NCBI GenBank assembly: GCA_945889645.1
Contig: CAMDCA010000008.1
Span: forward strand, 1 to 58,469
Length of the DNA stretch: 58,469 nucleotides
DNA from: Rhizobium sp. Q54
GTDB lineage: Bacteria > Pseudomonadota > Alphaproteobacteria > UBA2966 > CAIVPW01
Direction of reading: 5' to 3'
Shown in pieces: positions 58,322 to 58,469 of the stretch; positions within the stretch are counted from its first letter, which is position 1, and each line of letters begins with the position of its first letter. The notes under the pieces were generated by a model that saw only the letters and a list, made by a program, of their open reading frames with translations, was not told the origin of the DNA and did not search any database. Position numbers and translations under genes: made by a program.

Positions 58322-58469
58322 GAGCCGATCCAAGAAGTTGAGATTCAGCGGCAAGGGATTGGCCTGGTCAGGCGCCGGAGCATGATGCGGATCATGGCGA
58401 GGCGAACGAAGGCGACGACGGTTCTGGCGTAGCGCTCGAAGTCGCGGGCGAGGCGGCGGTTGCGGGCGA
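58322..58469 (-). mobile_element. IS5-family insertion sequence, right end
   Basis: The window ends inside this element. The terminal sequence begins GAGCCGATCCAAGAAG at 58322, similar to the GAGCCTGATCCGAAAAG ends I recall for IS1031/IS5-type elements. The bases just before it, TGA (58319-58321), would fit a TNA target duplication. It interrupts the usher gene. The other end, and hence its size and integrity, cannot be seen. Confidence 0.65.
58345..58469 (-). CDS. IS5-family transposase, C-terminal fragment
   Basis: Open from the window edge to TGA at 58345-58347, encoding 40 residues: ARNRRLARDFERYARTVVAF followed by VRLAMIRIMLRRL. This is the standard end of IS5-group DDE transposases (NRRLARDFERxxxTxxAFxxLAxIRxMLRRL). 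The remaining coding part is beyond the window. Confidence 0.85.
   Translation of the reverse strand, partial: ARNRRLARDFERYARTVVAFVRLAMIRIMLRRLTRPIPCR

Overview
The window is chromosomal DNA of a high-GC Gram-negative bacterium, most likely an alphaproteobacterium of the Rhodospirillales/Rhizobiales side. Several things point there: a LexA box of the GAAC-N7-GAAC type in front of lexA, a single bifunctional RelA/SpoT enzyme, trpE separated from trpGDC, the runs trpG-trpD-trpC-moaC-moeA-lexA, rnc-era with lepB, acpS and pdxJ nearby, fabD-fabG-acpP-fabF-mltG-yicC-gmk and rpsF-rpsR-rplI-dnaB, and a SecG with a long Pro/Ala tail. The exact genus cannot be read from the sequence. Most of the window is conserved housekeeping DNA. 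The accessory material sits at the two ends and in a few scars.

Layout, left to right. 1-132 is the 3' end of an IS630-type transposase. 145-6489 (minus) carries tpiA-msrQ and then secG-pyrG-kdsA-eno. 7057-10550 (plus) is a PpiD/SurA-like periplasmic chaperone followed directly by trpE. 10584-14251 (minus) holds a divergent polysaccharide deacetylase and a copper-resistance operon, copA-cueR, with a clear CueR-type promoter. 14414-19471 (plus) is trpG-trpD-trpC-moaC-moeA-lexA, with a short vestigial copy of the moaC 5' end between trpC and moaC and an SOS box before lexA. comEC (minus) and a periplasmic PQQ alcohol dehydrogenase (plus) are divergent. The dehydrogenase has the extra aspartate typical of lanthanide-dependent enzymes. 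A glutathione peroxidase/pirin pair and an HU gene follow.

25784-28402 is the least ordinary internal stretch. It has a fragment of a Na+/H+ antiporter gene, a small unknown protein, two tandemly duplicated membrane-anchored proteins of unknown function, and a frameshifted phytanoyl-CoA dioxygenase remnant joined to an IS3-type orfA remnant. 28403-35968 (minus) contains rpoZ, rsh, pdxJ, acpS, two tandem signal peptidase I genes, rnc, a small membrane protein and era. 36137-41710 mixes a lipoprotein, folK, a NYN-domain RNase, a spermidine-synthase-like protein, a family 5 uracil-DNA glycosylase with a CYTH-like protein, smpB and dapA. 41937-44562 (plus) is slt and an exported protein. 44752-51946 (minus) is the fatty-acid/cell-wall cluster plus two unknown genes. 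52081-55404 (plus) is the ribosomal operon rpsF-rpsR-rplI, a strong terminator and dnaB. The right end holds an exported TolB_N-like protein and, on the minus strand, a chaperone-usher pilus fragment (usher plus spore coat protein U-type subunit) whose usher is cut by an IS5-type element running off the window.

I found no CRISPR array, no rRNA or tRNA gene and no prophage. The best candidates for something undescribed are the 26137-27784 three-gene unit, the small membrane protein between rnc and era, and the leaderless-looking copA transcript.
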